In this document: positions 1-8,674 of the stretch, in pieces
How the letters are laid out: each line of letters begins with the position of its first letter
How positions within the stretch are numbered: position 1 is the stretch's first letter
NCBI GenBank assembly: GCA_016869275.1
Contig: VGEO01000005.1
Span: 1-64,000, forward strand
Direction: 5' to 3'
DNA: 64,000 nucleotides
DNA from: Alphaproteobacteria bacterium
Lineage (GTDB): Bacteria; Pseudomonadota; Alphaproteobacteria; SHVV01
Notes under the pieces: generated by a model
What the model was told of the DNA's origin: nothing
The model's input: the letters and a program-made list of their open reading frames with translations, nothing else
The model's database searches: none
Program-made: the position numbers and the translations under genes

Positions 1-165
1 CTGGCGCCGGCCAAACCGGGCGAGTGGTTGGAAGGTCGCGCCCGCGTCGTGCGCGCGGGCAAGACGCTCGCTTTCGTCGAGGGCGAAGGCGGGGTCGGGG
101 GTCGCGCCGTCTTCACCGCCGCCGGCACGTTCCGGCTCACCGGCGAGGCCGGCTTGACGCGCTAG
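1..165 (+). CDS. PaaI-like hotdog thioesterase, C-terminal end (partial)
   Basis: Frame 1 is open from the window edge to a TAG and gives the last 54 residues of a protein. The tail VVRAGKTLAFVEGE followed by VFTAAGTF resembles the last strands of PaaI/YdiI-type hotdog acyl-CoA thioesterases, which cleave acyl- or aryl-CoA thioesters in the cytoplasm. The catalytic residues lie upstream and cannot be seen. It is followed by two tRNA genes on the same strand. Confidence 0.6.
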   Translation: MAPAKPGEWLEGRARVVRAGKTLAFVEGEGGVGGRAVFTAAGTFRLTGEAGLTR

Positions 166-198
166 GGCGCTCCCCTTAAGCAAGGAAGCGGTTTCGAC

Positions 199-275
199 CG
201 GGGCGTGGCGCAGCCTGGTAGCGCGGCTGCTTTGGGAGCAGTAGGTCGCTGGTTCGAATCCAGTCGCCCCGACCA
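199..275 (+). tRNA. tRNA-Pro (anticodon TGG)
   Basis: A 77-nt cloverleaf can be folded by eye. The 7-bp acceptor stem is CGGGGCG with CGCCCCG, followed by A and an encoded CCA end. The D arm is GCGCAGCCTGGTAGCGC. The anticodon loop TTTGGGA carries TGG, and the T arm contains GGTTCGAATCC. It reads proline CCN codons. Confidence 0.97.
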
Positions 276-289
276 CTTCGACGAGGACC

Positions 290-583
290 ATGGAAGCGCG
301 CATCTATAAACCGGCCAAGACCGCGATGCAGTCCGGCCATGCCAATACCAAGGACTGGGTGCTCGAGTTCGCGCCCGAGGTCGCACGCACGATCGACACC
401 CTGATGGGCTGGACCGGATCGAGCGACATGCAGGGCCAGGTCGTGATCCGTTTCGCGACCAAGAACGAAGCCGTGACCTTCGCCGAGAAGCACGGGCTCC
501 CGTACCGGCTGATCGACCCGCATCCGAGAACGCCCAAGAAGCGGGCGTACGCCGACAACTACCGCTGGGACAAGGTCGGCTGA
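290..583 (+). CDS. NDUFS4-like complex I accessory subunit
   Basis: A 97-residue protein of the family 'ETC complex I subunit conserved region' (NDUFS4 in mitochondria), an accessory subunit of NADH:ubiquinone oxidoreductase found in alphaproteobacteria. The start MEARIYKPAKTAMQSG is the typical opening. The middle (DMQGQVVIRFATKNEAVTFAEKHG) and the end (PKKRAYADNYRWDKVG) match the family pattern, where Tyr-Ala-Asp-Asn/Lys precedes the last few residues. Length is normal for bacterial members. It sits between two tRNA genes, away from the nuo operon, as is usual for this subunit in alphaproteobacteria. Confidence 0.9.
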   Translation: MEARIYKPAKTAMQSGHANTKDWVLEFAPEVARTIDTLMGWTGSSDMQGQVVIRFATKNEAVTFAEKHGLPYRLIDPHPRTPKKRAYADNYRWDKVG

Positions 584-667
584 GCTGGGCCCGCGGGAGA
601 GTTGCCGTGCCGGGACCGTCCGGCACATCCGCACGTTGGTCGGCGTTTCCCGCTATTCTAGGTTCGG

Positions 668-745
668 GCGCCCGTAGCTCAGGTGGAATAGAGCAACAGC
701 CTTCTAAGCTGTGGGTCGCTGGTTCGAGTCCAGCCGGGCGCACCA
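668..745 (+). tRNA. tRNA-Arg (anticodon TCT)
   Basis: A 78-nt cloverleaf. The acceptor stem is GCGCCCG with CGGGCGC, then A and an encoded CCA. The D arm contains GTAGCTCAGGTGGAATAGAGC. Anticodon stem ACAGC/GCTGT encloses loop CTTCTAA with anticodon TCT. The T arm contains GGTTCGAGTCC. It reads AGA/AGG arginine codons. The sequence composition changes sharply about 65 nt after the 3' end. Confidence 0.96.
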
Positions 746-812
746 GTTTCGTGACCCGAGTGTCTCCGAAGGAGGCCCTCGCAAGTGCTGAGGCCGGCGA
801 CGGCGTCGCGAT

Positions 813-847
813 ATAGGTGAAATCACCTATTTTTATAGGTGAAATCA
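813..847. promoter_or_regulatory. AT-rich operator-like palindrome plus direct repeat
   Basis: ATAGGTGA and TCACCTAT form a perfect 8-bp inverted repeat around AA (813-830). The left part, ATAGGTGAAATCA, is then repeated exactly at 835-847. This gives three copies of an AGGTGA half-site within 35 bp in an AT-rich patch, in otherwise GC-rich DNA. It lies about 80 nt upstream of a small secreted-protein gene and downstream of tRNA-Arg. The layout looks like a repressor or activator binding region; the regulator is unknown. Confidence 0.45.
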
Positions 848-929
848 ATAATTCGGTAAGGATTAAAGCCTAAATCCACTTCGCGGCCGGCAGCGGGCCT
901 GCCGTCTTTGGGAAGAAGGGATCTAGGCT

Positions 930-1325
930 TTGTGCAAGGTCGCGAAAGCCGGAGTAGTTTCCGGAATTTTTTCTTTGTTCATCAGTGGATTATCTAACGC
1001 CGCCCCGATTCAAGTCGAGCGGTTTAGGACCTTCCCCTCCGACCCGCGTGGGAATGCGCTGGCGATCGAAGCCGCATGCGAAGGGGAGTCGGTTGTCTTC
1101 AAGGTTAGCAACACGGGCGGTACATGGCCGGCGACAGGCGTATTCGCGCTCTATGACGGGCGGGGCGAACCGGTTCGTCAATGGACCCGGCGTTTGACCG
1201 CCGGCCAGACCATCACTTTCGTCCGCCCGATGACGCCGGCCGACCGGAGCTTCGGATTGCGTATCGATCCGACCTGGAACGGGGCCGCCCCCCGCATGGA
1301 CGATGCCCGGATCGCCTGCTCGTAA
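930..1325 (+). CDS. Small secreted hypothetical protein
   Basis: A 131-residue protein starting at TTG. A purine-rich ribosome site (GGAAGAAGGGA) lies about 10 nt upstream. The N-terminus has a basic start, a hydrophobic stretch (GVVSGIFSLFISGL) and an SNAA cleavage-like site, so export to the periplasm is likely. The mature part has two cysteines (the second next to the C-terminus, ...RIACS) and looks like a single beta-rich domain. No family is recognised. Base composition is less GC-rich than its neighbours, and it follows a tRNA gene and an unusual repeat, so acquisition by transfer is possible. Confidence 0.6.
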   Translation: MCKVAKAGVVSGIFSLFISGLSNAAPIQVERFRTFPSDPRGNALAIEAACEGESVVFKVSNTGGTWPATGVFALYDGRGEPVRQWTRRLTAGQTITFVRPMTPADRSFGLRIDPTWNGAAPRMDDARIACS

Positions 1326-1450
1326 ATCGGGTTGTTGTTTGTCGCGGGTCGCCCCGCGTGGCGAGTGCGACCCGCGATTTCACAAACCTCCTGTGCTAAA
1401 TTTGGCCTCAAGCCAATAAGCCCCACAAGGTACCCAACAGGAGGAACTTC

Positions 1451-3022
1451 ATGATCCGCAACGTGCTGATGGCAGGAGCGGTCGCGGCGGTTGCCGCCCT
1501 TGCGCCGATGCAGGCCCCGGCGCAATCGACGCTCCGCGTCGCCAACATGGGCGAGCCCGAATCGCTCGACCCGCATTTCGTTTCCGGTACTTGGGAAAAT
1601 CGCATCATCGGCGATCTGTTCCTGGGTCTCACCACCGAGGCCGCCGACGGCTCGGTCATCGCGGGCGCGGCCGAACGGTGGGCGATCTCGGAGGATGGCC
1701 GTGTCTATACCTTCAAGATCCGGAGCCACAAATGGTCGGACGGTCAGCCGGTGACGGCGGCCGACTTCGAGTTCGCGCTCCGCCGCATCCTCGCGCCCGA
1801 GACCACCGCGAAATACGCGTCGCTCCTCTATCCGATCAAGAACGCCGAAAAATTCAAGAAGAACGAGACCAAGGAACTTGGGGTCAAGACGCTCGGCACC
1901 GACACGCTCGAGGTCACGCTCGAGAATCCGACCCCCTATTTCCTCGCCCAGCTCACCCATTACACCGCGTTCCCGGTGCCCAAGCACGCAGTCGAGAAGC
2001 ACGGCAAGGACTGGATCAAGCCCGGCAACTTCGTCTCGAACGGCGCCTACGTGATGACCGAATGGACGCCGTCCTCCCATGTCAAGGCGATCAAGAACCC
2101 CAACTTCTACGACGCCGCCAACGTCAAGATCGAGGCGGTGATCTGGTATCCGGGCGAGGACCGCGCCGCGGCGACCAAGCGCTTCCGCGCCGGCGAGATC
2201 GAAGTCGCGACCGATTTCGCGTCCGACCAGATCGAGCTGCTCAAAAAAGAAATCCCCAAAGAGACGCGGATCTCGCCTTATCTCGGCATCTACTACTTCG
2301 CCTTCAACACCGCGAAGAAGCCGTTCGACGACGTCCGCGTCCGCCAGGCGCTGTCGATGGCGATCGACCGCGAGGCGATCACCGACAAGGTGCTGAAGAC
2401 CGGCGAGATCGCGGCCTACAGCTTCGTGCCGCCCGGCACCGACAATTACGGCGAGCCGGCTTACGTCGCGTTCAAGGGTCAGGCTTATGACGCCAACAAG
2501 AAAAAGGCGATCGAGCTTTTGACCACGGCCGGCTACGGCCCGGGCAAGCCGTTGAAGCTCACCATCGCCTACAACACCTCCGAGAACCACAAGAAGATCT
2601 GCATCGCGCTGGCGGCGATGTGGAAGGAGCTCGGGGTCGAATCCGAGCTCTTCAACACCGAGGTCAAGGTCCACTACAACAACCTGAACGAAGGCGCCTT
2701 CGAAGTCGGGCGCGCCGGGTGGATCGCCGACTACAACGATGCGCAGAACTTCCTGTTCCTGATGCAGACCTCGAGCGGCAAGCTCAACTATGCCAAATAC
2801 TCGAGCCCCGAATTCGACAAGCTGATGGACGAGGCCAACCGCACCGTCGACTTGAAGAAGCGGGCGGCAATCATGCGCGAGGCGGAGGCGATCTCGATGC
2901 GCGACCTCCCCAACATCCCGATCTATTACTACGTGTCGAAGAACCTGGTCTCGCCCAAGGTCAAAGGCTGGATCGACAACACCAAGGACATCCACCGCAC
3001 GCGCTGGCTGAGCTTGGGCTGA
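1451..3022 (+). CDS. Oligopeptide ABC transporter, substrate-binding protein (OppA-like)
   Basis: A 523-residue periplasmic binding protein of the SBP_bac_5 family, which captures peptides or similar solutes for import. An AGGAGG-type ribosome site precedes the ATG. Residues 1-25 form a signal peptide ending near PAQS. The mature start LRVANMGEPESLDPHF is the family signature, and FKIRSHKWSDGQPVTAADF is the conserved second block. The first gene of a five-gene operon (SBP, two permeases, two ATPases). Close to E. coli OppA/MppA in length; the exact substrate cannot be read from sequence. Confidence 0.93.
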   Translation: MIRNVLMAGAVAAVAALAPMQAPAQSTLRVANMGEPESLDPHFVSGTWENRIIGDLFLGLTTEAADGSVIAGAAERWAISEDGRVYTFKIRSHKWSDGQPVTAADFEFALRRILAPETTAKYASLLYPIKNAEKFKKNETKELGVKTLGTDTLEVTLENPTPYFLAQLTHYTAFPVPKHAVEKHGKDWIKPGNFVSNGAYVMTEWTPSSHVKAIKNPNFYDAANVKIEAVIWYPGEDRAAATKRFRAGEIEVATDFASDQIELLKKEIPKETRISPYLGIYYFAFNTAKKPFDDVRVRQALSMAIDREAITDKVLKTGEIAAYSFVPPGTDNYGEPAYVAFKGQAYDANKKKAIELLTTAGYGPGKPLKLTIAYNTSENHKKICIALAAMWKELGVESELFNTEVKVHYNNLNEGAFEVGRAGWIADYNDAQNFLFLMQTSSGKLNYAKYSSPEFDKLMDEANRTVDLKKRAAIMREAEAISMRDLPNIPIYYYVSKNLVSPKVKGWIDNTKDIHRTRWLSLG

Positions 3023-3035
3023 CGCAACGCAGTAG

Positions 3036-3132
3036 TCCCCTCCTCCTCGGAGAGGGGGAGGGTAGGGTGGGGGGCAGCCTCAATCCCTCCCCCTACCCCC
3101 TCCCTCAACGGGTCCCTCAACGGGAGGGGGGT
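3036..3132. repeat. Paired GC-rich palindromic repeats between SBP and permease genes
   Basis: Two copies of a dispersed element face each other: a CCTCCTC...GAGGGGGAGGG hairpin followed by TAGGGTGGGG, then the inverted form CCCTCCCCCTACCCCC followed by a CTCAACGGG-type stem. Related copies occur at about 10777, 38593, 47898, 51864 and 55064. The element occupies the gap after the SBP gene. It is a likely stem-loop in the operon mRNA, comparable in position to REP elements between malE and malF in E. coli. Confidence 0.7.
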
Positions 3133-3138
3133 CCTTCG

Positions 3139-4062
3139 ATGTTCGCCTACGTCGTCCGCCGCATCGCCGCCGCAATCCCGACGCTCGCGGTGATCGTAAC
3201 GATTGCCTTTTTCATGATGCGGGTGGCACCCGGCGGCCCGTTCGACCTGGACCGCGCGTTGACGCCCGAGATCGAAGCCCGGATCAAAGCCGCCTACCGG
3301 CTCGACCAGCCGCTCCACCGCCAATACCTGGCTTACGTCGGCGATGTGCTTTCGGGCGATTTCGGTCCCTCGTTCAAGTCGCGCGATTTCACCGTCGCCG
3401 AGCTGATGAAGGCCGGGTTCCCGGCCAGTCTCCGCATCGGCGCCGCCGCGATCGTGCTCGCGATCCTGGTCGGCATGGGCTTAGGCACGCTGGCGGCGCT
3501 CCGTCAAAACACACCCGCGGACTACGCGACCATGGGCCTCGCCATGACCGGGATCACGATCCCCAACTTCGTCATGGCGCCGCTCCTGACCTTGGTGTTC
3601 GGCGTCTACCTGTCGCTCCTCCCGGTCGCGGGCTGGAACGACGGCGCGATCCGCAATCTGGTCCTGCCGGTGATCGTGCTGGCGCTGCCGCAGATCGCTT
3701 ACATCGCCAGGCTGACGCGCGGATCGATGGTCGAGGTGCTGGGCGCCAACTACATTCGTACGGCGCGCGCCAAGGGCATGCCCGAGCGGATCGTCGTCGT
3801 CCGCCACGCGCTCAAGGCGGCGGCGCTCCCGGTCGTCTCCTATCTCGGCCCCGCGACCGCCGGGATTCTGACCGGCTCGGTCGTGGTCGAGACGATCTTC
3901 GATCTGCCCGGCATGGGCCGCTACTTCGTCCAGGGCGCGCTCAACCGCGACTACACGCTGGTGATGGCGACGGTGATCGTTTACGCCGCGCTCATCATCG
4001 TTCTGAACCTGATCGTCGATCTGCTTTACGGCGTGCTCGATCCCAAGGTGCGCTACGCATGA
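3139..4062 (+). CDS. Oligopeptide ABC transporter permease (OppB-like)
   Basis: A 307-residue inner-membrane permease of the OppB/DppB family. It opens MFAYVVRRIAAAIPTLAVIV (first membrane helix) and has the long periplasmic loop after APGGPFDLDRAL. The EAA loop that contacts the ATPase is ANYIRTARAKGMPE near residue 210. The family C-terminus LYGVLDPKVRYA is present. ATG 3139 was chosen because the hydrophobic start follows it directly; the frame is open upstream only through the repeat. It overlaps the next permease gene by 4 nt. Confidence 0.93.
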   Translation: MFAYVVRRIAAAIPTLAVIVTIAFFMMRVAPGGPFDLDRALTPEIEARIKAAYRLDQPLHRQYLAYVGDVLSGDFGPSFKSRDFTVAELMKAGFPASLRIGAAAIVLAILVGMGLGTLAALRQNTPADYATMGLAMTGITIPNFVMAPLLTLVFGVYLSLLPVAGWNDGAIRNLVLPVIVLALPQIAYIARLTRGSMVEVLGANYIRTARAKGMPERIVVVRHALKAAALPVVSYLGPATAGILTGSVVVETIFDLPGMGRYFVQGALNRDYTLVMATVIVYAALIIVLNLIVDLLYGVLDPKVRYA

Positions 4063-4949
4063 CCGTGCTCGCCGCCGGGCCGAGCGAGCGCGCGGTCGCG
4101 GGCCGGAGTCTCTGGCGCGACGCCCGCGCGCGTTTGCTGCGCAACCGTGCCGCGGTCGGTTCGCTCGTCGTCCTCGGCGCGATCGCGCTCTTGGCGCTGC
4201 TCGCGCCTTATTTGAGCATTCACCCTTACGATAAAGTCTATTTCGACCGCATCCAGGTGCCGCCCGAGTTCGCCGCCGGCCACTGGTTCGGCACCGACGG
4301 CTCGGGCCGCGACCTCTTCGTCCGCACCCTGTATGGGGCTCGGGTCTCGCTGATGGTCGGGCTGCTCGCGACCGCGGTCGCGCTCGCGATCGGCGTCGTC
4401 TACGGCGCGGTCGCCGGCTTCGTCGGCGGCCGCGTCGACGAACTCATGATGCGCGCGGTCGACGTCATGTACTCGCTGCCGTTCATGTTCTTCGTCATCA
4501 TTCTGATGGTGATGTTCGGCCGCAACATTTACCTGATCTTCGTCGCGCTCGGCGCGGTCGAGTGGCTGACGATGGCGCGGATCGTGCGCGGCCAGACGCT
4601 TTCGGTGCGGCGCAAGGAGTACATCGAAGCTGCGCGCGCGAGCGGCGTGCCGGCGCCGACCATCATCCGGCGCCACGTCATTCCGAACGTGTTGGGACCG
4701 GTCATCGTCTATGTGACGCTGACTGTGCCGCACGTCATCATCGTCGAAAGCTTCATCTCGTTTCTGGGCCTTGGCGTCCAGGAACCGCTCACCAGCTGGG
4801 GCGTCCTCGTTTCCGAGGGCGCCCGCGTCATGGAAGAGGCGCCGTGGATGTTGTTGTTCCCGGCCGGTTTCTTGGCGGCGACGCTGTTCTCCCTCAACTT
4901 CGTCGGCGACGGCTTACGCGACGCGCTCGACCCCAAGCAGCGGCCATGA
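4059..4949 (+). CDS. Oligopeptide ABC transporter permease (OppC-like)
   Basis: A 296-residue permease of the OppC/DppC family, partner of the preceding OppB-like subunit. The N-terminal helix (VGSLVVLGAIALLALLAPYL) is followed by the family motif HWFGTDGSGRDLFVR. The EAA loop is YIEAARASGVPAPTIIRRHV. The end GDGLRDALDPKQRP is typical. Its ATG overlaps the stop of the upstream gene and its TGA overlaps the next ATG, so the three are translationally coupled. Confidence 0.94.
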   Translation: MTVLAAGPSERAVAGRSLWRDARARLLRNRAAVGSLVVLGAIALLALLAPYLSIHPYDKVYFDRIQVPPEFAAGHWFGTDGSGRDLFVRTLYGARVSLMVGLLATAVALAIGVVYGAVAGFVGGRVDELMMRAVDVMYSLPFMFFVIILMVMFGRNIYLIFVALGAVEWLTMARIVRGQTLSVRRKEYIEAARASGVPAPTIIRRHVIPNVLGPVIVYVTLTVPHVIIVESFISFLGLGVQEPLTSWGVLVSEGARVMEEAPWMLLFPAGFLAATLFSLNFVGDGLRDALDPKQRP

Positions 4950-5914
4950 CCGAGCCGCTGCTCGCGATCCAGGGCCTCGACGTCCGCTTCGCGACGCCGG
5001 ACGGCGAGGTGCCGGCGGTGCGCGACGTCGGGCTTGCGATCGAACCCGGCGAGTGCGTGGGGATCGTCGGCGAGTCGGGCAGCGGCAAGACGCAAGCGTT
5101 CCTGGCGGTGATGGGGCTGTTGGCCGCCAACGGGCGCGCGAGCGGCAGCGTCCGCTTCGAGGGTGAGGAGCTCCTGGGCCGCGACCGCGCGAGCCTCGAC
5201 CGCATCCGCGGCCGTCGCCTCGCCATGGTGTTCCAGGACCCGATGACGTCCTTGAACCCCTACCTCACCGTCAGCCGGCAGATGACCGAGGTCCTGATGG
5301 TGCATCAGGGGCTGGATGAACCGGCGGCGCGGGCGGAGTCGCTGCGACTGCTCGATCGCGTCGGCATTCCCGATGCGGCCCAGCGTTTCGACCACTACCC
5401 GCATGCCTATTCGGGCGGGATGCGCCAGCGGGCGATGCTGGCGATGGCGCTTCTGTGCCGGCCGGCGCTCCTGATCGCGGACGAGCCGACCACGGCGCTC
5501 GACGTCACCGTGCAGGCGCAGATCTTGGCGCTGTTGGCCGAGCTCAGGCGCGAGACCAACGCCGCGATCGTGCTCATCACCCACGACTTGGGCGTGATCG
5601 CGGGCCTGGCCGACCGGGTCGGCGTCATGTACGCGGGTGCGCTGGTCGAGGTCGGACCGGCGGCGGCCGTGTTCGCGAGCCCGCGCCACCCCTATACGCG
5701 GGCGCTGTTGGGTTCGACCGTGCGCCTCGATCGCGCCGGCACCGGCGACCTCGTCGCGATCGACGGCCAGCCGCCCAATCCGCTCCGGTTGCCGCCGGGC
5801 TGCGCGTTCAGCGACCGCTGCCCGCAGACGTTCGCGCGCTGCTTGGGCGAACGGCCGCCGCTGCGCGATGTCGCGCCGGCGCGCGCCGCCGCTTGTCATC
5901 TCGATACCGCATGA
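4946..5914 (+). CDS. Oligopeptide ABC transporter ATP-binding protein (OppD-like)
   Basis: A 322-residue ATPase that powers the peptide importer from the cytoplasmic side. Walker A is GESGSGKT at residues 42-49, the Q loop is MVFQDPMTSLNP, the ABC signature is YSGGMRQ at 155-161, and Walker B is LLIADEP at 175-181. The cysteine-containing oligopeptide-ABC C-terminal region (CAFSDRCPQTFARC) is present. The ATG overlaps the stop of the permease gene by 4 nt and decides the start among several longer in-frame possibilities. Confidence 0.94.
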   Translation: MTEPLLAIQGLDVRFATPDGEVPAVRDVGLAIEPGECVGIVGESGSGKTQAFLAVMGLLAANGRASGSVRFEGEELLGRDRASLDRIRGRRLAMVFQDPMTSLNPYLTVSRQMTEVLMVHQGLDEPAARAESLRLLDRVGIPDAAQRFDHYPHAYSGGMRQRAMLAMALLCRPALLIADEPTTALDVTVQAQILALLAELRRETNAAIVLITHDLGVIAGLADRVGVMYAGALVEVGPAAAVFASPRHPYTRALLGSTVRLDRAGTGDLVAIDGQPPNPLRLPPGCAFSDRCPQTFARCLGERPPLRDVAPARAAACHLDTA

Positions 5915-6900
5915 CCGCGTCGCTGCTTTCCGTCGACAAGCTCGACGTCCGCTTCGCACTCCGTGCTCGCCGCGGGCTGCTTCCGACCTGGATCGACCTC
6001 CGCGCCGTCGATTCGGTGAGCTTCACGCTCGGCGCCGGCGAGACGCTCGGCATCGTCGGCGAGTCGGGATGCGGCAAGTCGACCCTCGCGCGGGCCATCC
6101 TGCGGTTGGTCCCGGCCGCGGGCGGCCGCGTGCTGTGGCTAGGCGAGGACCTGACCAAGCTCGACGACGACGCCTTTCGCCGGCAGCGGCGCGAGTTCCA
6201 GATCGTGTTCCAGGACCCGTTAGCCGCGCTCGACCCGCGCATGACCGCGGGCGCGATCATCGCCGAGCCGCTGCGGACCTTTCACCCCGAATTGTCGCGG
6301 GCCGCGACCGAAGCCAAGGTCGCCGCGACCATGCGCGACGTCGGGCTCGCGCCCGAGCATATCAACCGTTACCCGCATGAGTTCTCGGGCGGCCAGTGCC
6401 AGCGGATCGGGATTGCCCGCGCCATCGTGCTCGAGCCCAAGCTGCTCGTCTGCGACGAGCCGGTCTCGGCGCTCGATGTCTCGATCCAGGCCCAGATCAT
6501 CAACCTCCTGAAGCGGCTTCAGCGCGACCGCGGCATGGCGATGATCTTCATCTCGCACAACCTGGCCGTGGTGCAACACCTGTGCCACCGCGTGCTCGTG
6601 CTCTATCTCGGCAAGGCGGTCGAGCTCGCCCCGACCGAGCGGCTGTTCGCGCGCCCGCTCCACCCCTATACCCAGGCGTTGATCGCCGCGGTGCCGGTGC
6701 CCGATCCCGCGGTCGAGCGCCACCGAACCAAGGTCGTGCTGCGCGGCGATCTGCCATCGCCGCTCGCCCCGCCCTCGGGCTGCCCGTTCCGCACCCGCTG
6801 CCCCGAGGCCGACGCCGTCTGCGCGCAGTCGATGCCGGCGCTGCTGCCGGCGGCGAGCGATCACACCGTCGCCTGCCACCATGCCGGCCGAGTACGCTAG
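5911..6900 (+). CDS. Oligopeptide ABC transporter ATP-binding protein (OppF-like)
   Basis: A 329-residue second ATPase of the same importer. Walker A is GESGCGKS (about residues 50-57), the signature is FSGGQCQR, and Walker B is LLVCDEPVSALD. The C-terminal cysteine motif CPFRTRCPEADAVC is of the oligopeptide/dipeptide ABC type. The RGLLPTWIDLRAVD insertion before the first Walker motif is typical of DppF/OppF. It begins in a 4-nt overlap with the OppD gene and closes the operon. Confidence 0.94.
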   Translation: MTASLLSVDKLDVRFALRARRGLLPTWIDLRAVDSVSFTLGAGETLGIVGESGCGKSTLARAILRLVPAAGGRVLWLGEDLTKLDDDAFRRQRREFQIVFQDPLAALDPRMTAGAIIAEPLRTFHPELSRAATEAKVAATMRDVGLAPEHINRYPHEFSGGQCQRIGIARAIVLEPKLLVCDEPVSALDVSIQAQIINLLKRLQRDRGMAMIFISHNLAVVQHLCHRVLVLYLGKAVELAPTERLFARPLHPYTQALIAAVPVPDPAVERHRTKVVLRGDLPSPLAPPSGCPFRTRCPEADAVCAQSMPALLPAASDHTVACHHAGRVR

Positions 6901-6940
6901 GATCGGCCGGTCACGTTGGATTCCAACCGGAGATGTTCGC

Positions 6941-7456
6941 ATGTCGCTTTCGATGTACCAGGCCTCGGTGCCGGTATTCGTCAAGTTCCTGACCGCACTC
7001 GCGGGCGTGATCGACAAGGCGGTCGCGCACGCTCAGGCCAAGAAGATCGATCCGGCGGTGCTCTTGGGCATGCGGCTCTATCCCGACATGTTCCCGCTCG
7101 CGACCCAGATCTGGGAGGCGGCCGACTTCGCGGTCAAGGGCGTGGGCGGCCTGGCTGGCATCGAAATTCCCAAGCTCGGCGATCCCGACACGACGTTCGA
7201 CGCCGCCAAGCAGCGGCTCGCCAAGGCGGTCGCGTTCTTGCAGAGCCTGAAGCCGGCCGCGATCGACGGTTCGGAGGCGCGCGATGTCACGCTCACGCTG
7301 GGCGGCAAGCCCCGCGTCTTCAAGGGCCAGGACCTGCTCCTCACCTGGTCGCTCCCCAACTTTTATTTCCACGTGACGACCGCCTACGGAATCCTCCGCC
7401 ACGCCGGCGTCGAGATCGGCAAGCGCGATTTCCTCGGACTGCCGCCGTCGGCGTGA
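6941..7456 (+). CDS. DUF1993 family protein
   Basis: A 171-residue protein of the DUF1993 family (DinB-like four-helix fold in known structures; function unknown). It begins MSLSMYQASVPVFVKFLTAL, the usual opening of this family, and ends with LPNFYFHVTTAYGILRHAGVEIGKRDFLG, including the conserved NFYFH and Asp-Phe-Leu-Gly end. ATG 6941 is preferred over an upstream in-frame ATG because the family start is there and CCGGAGA precedes it. It lies between the peptide importer and a Rieske oxygenase with short gaps. Confidence 0.85.
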   Translation: MSLSMYQASVPVFVKFLTALAGVIDKAVAHAQAKKIDPAVLLGMRLYPDMFPLATQIWEAADFAVKGVGGLAGIEIPKLGDPDTTFDAAKQRLAKAVAFLQSLKPAAIDGSEARDVTLTLGGKPRVFKGQDLLLTWSLPNFYFHVTTAYGILRHAGVEIGKRDFLGLPPSA

Positions 7457-7531
7457 CAGCGCCGCGCTGGTTTACACGCCGGCACTCGGATACCCTTGAG
7501 CGACTAAGACGCCTCGTCGTGGGAGGGTTAC

Positions 7532-8674
7532 ATGGCGCTACTGTCCGCCGTCCGGCTACCGTCCGAGCGATACTCGGCCGATCCCGACCGCGCGCTCACG
7601 CTGCCGGCGCGCTATTACTTCGAGCCGGCGATCTTCGCGCGCGAAAAGGAAGAGATCTGGTTCAAGACCTGGCAGTTCGTCGGCTTCGCCGCCGATGTCG
7701 CCAAGCCCGGCGACTTTTTCGCCGAGACCGTCGTTGATCAACCGATCTTCGTCATCCGCACCAAGCAGGGTGAGCTTCGCGCCTTCTACAACGTCTGCAT
7801 GCACCGCGGCCACATCTTGGTCGAGGGCCGCGGCAACAAGACGATTCTCACCTGCCCGTTCCACGCCTGGTCGTACGATACGACCGGTGCACTCAAGGCA
7901 GCCGGCAACGCCGAGAACGTGGCCGGCTTCCGGCTCGACGATTTCTCGCTCACCGAAATCCGCGTCGGCGTGCTCGCCAACATGGTGTTCGTCAATTTGG
8001 ACGACGCGGCGCCGCCGCTCGAGGAATACCTGGCCGGTTTCGAGGCCGACGTGCGTGCCAAGGTGCCCAAGTTCGACCAGCTCAAGTGGGCGCGGCGCGA
8101 CCATTACGATTGCGACTTCAATTGGAAGTTCGTGATGGATCAGAACGAGTGCTACCACTGCCCGCACATCCATCCCGGCGTGATGGCGGGCGAGGGTGCC
8201 TATCTCGAGCCCTCGTTCGAGGTCACGATGTTCGAGCACTGGGACGCGGTGATCGCCTATTCATCGGCCGAGAAGAAGAGCCCGTACGGCGCCGGCCAGG
8301 GCGACGAGATCGAGAACGTCTACATCTGGACGGTGTTCCCGAACCTCATCATCTCGACCCACCAGGGGCCTTCGAACTTCAAGGTCCAGCGGGTGGTGCC
8401 GAACGGCCCGGAAACAGCGTGGAGCACGGTCGACAATCTCTGCGTCAACGACCCGCCGACCGAGATGGACATCAAGCAGTTCAACTATTTCCGCGACCGC
8501 GTCTGGCCCGAGGACTCGCCCTGCATGACCAAGCAGCAGCGCGGCATGAAATCGCTGGGCTACCGCCAAGGCCGGTTGATGGTCGATGCCGAGCGCTCGT
8601 GGCGCAGTGAACACGCCGTCCACCACTTCGACAAGCAAGTGTGGGAAGCGCTGAACGGGAAGAATTACGGGTAG
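7532..8674 (+). CDS. Rieske non-heme iron oxygenase, alpha subunit (CntA-like group)
   Basis: A 380-residue terminal oxygenase. The Rieske [2Fe-2S] ligands are C89, H91, C108 and H111 in CMHRGH...CPFHAW. The mononuclear iron site is NECYHCPHIH, with H209 and H214 as ligands. The bridging acid is Glu206, as in choline, carnitine and glycine-betaine oxygenases, instead of the Asp of aromatic-ring dioxygenases. A quaternary-ammonium or N-methyl substrate is therefore a fair inference. GGGAGG precedes the ATG. No reductase, ferredoxin or beta subunit is adjacent. Confidence 0.9.
   Translation: MALLSAVRLPSERYSADPDRALTLPARYYFEPAIFAREKEEIWFKTWQFVGFAADVAKPGDFFAETVVDQPIFVIRTKQGELRAFYNVCMHRGHILVEGRGNKTILTCPFHAWSYDTTGALKAAGNAENVAGFRLDDFSLTEIRVGVLANMVFVNLDDAAPPLEEYLAGFEADVRAKVPKFDQLKWARRDHYDCDFNWKFVMDQNECYHCPHIHPGVMAGEGAYLEPSFEVTMFEHWDAVIAYSSAEKKSPYGAGQGDEIENVYIWTVFPNLIISTHQGPSNFKVQRVVPNGPETAWSTVDNLCVNDPPTEMDIKQFNYFRDRVWPEDSPCMTKQQRGMKSLGYRQGRLMVDAERSWRSEHAVHHFDKQVWEALNGKNYG

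Noticed and set aside
162-848. Long reverse-strand frame covering both tRNA genes (contains DSNQRPTAPKAA-like text)
   Set aside because: It is the antisense translation of two tRNA genes and the NDUFS4-like gene. This is a known source of spurious proteins.
1178-2995. 605-residue reverse-strand open frame opposite the first peptide SBP gene
   Set aside because: It is a GC-rich antisense frame; the plus strand encodes a full OppA-like protein with signal peptide and ribosome site.
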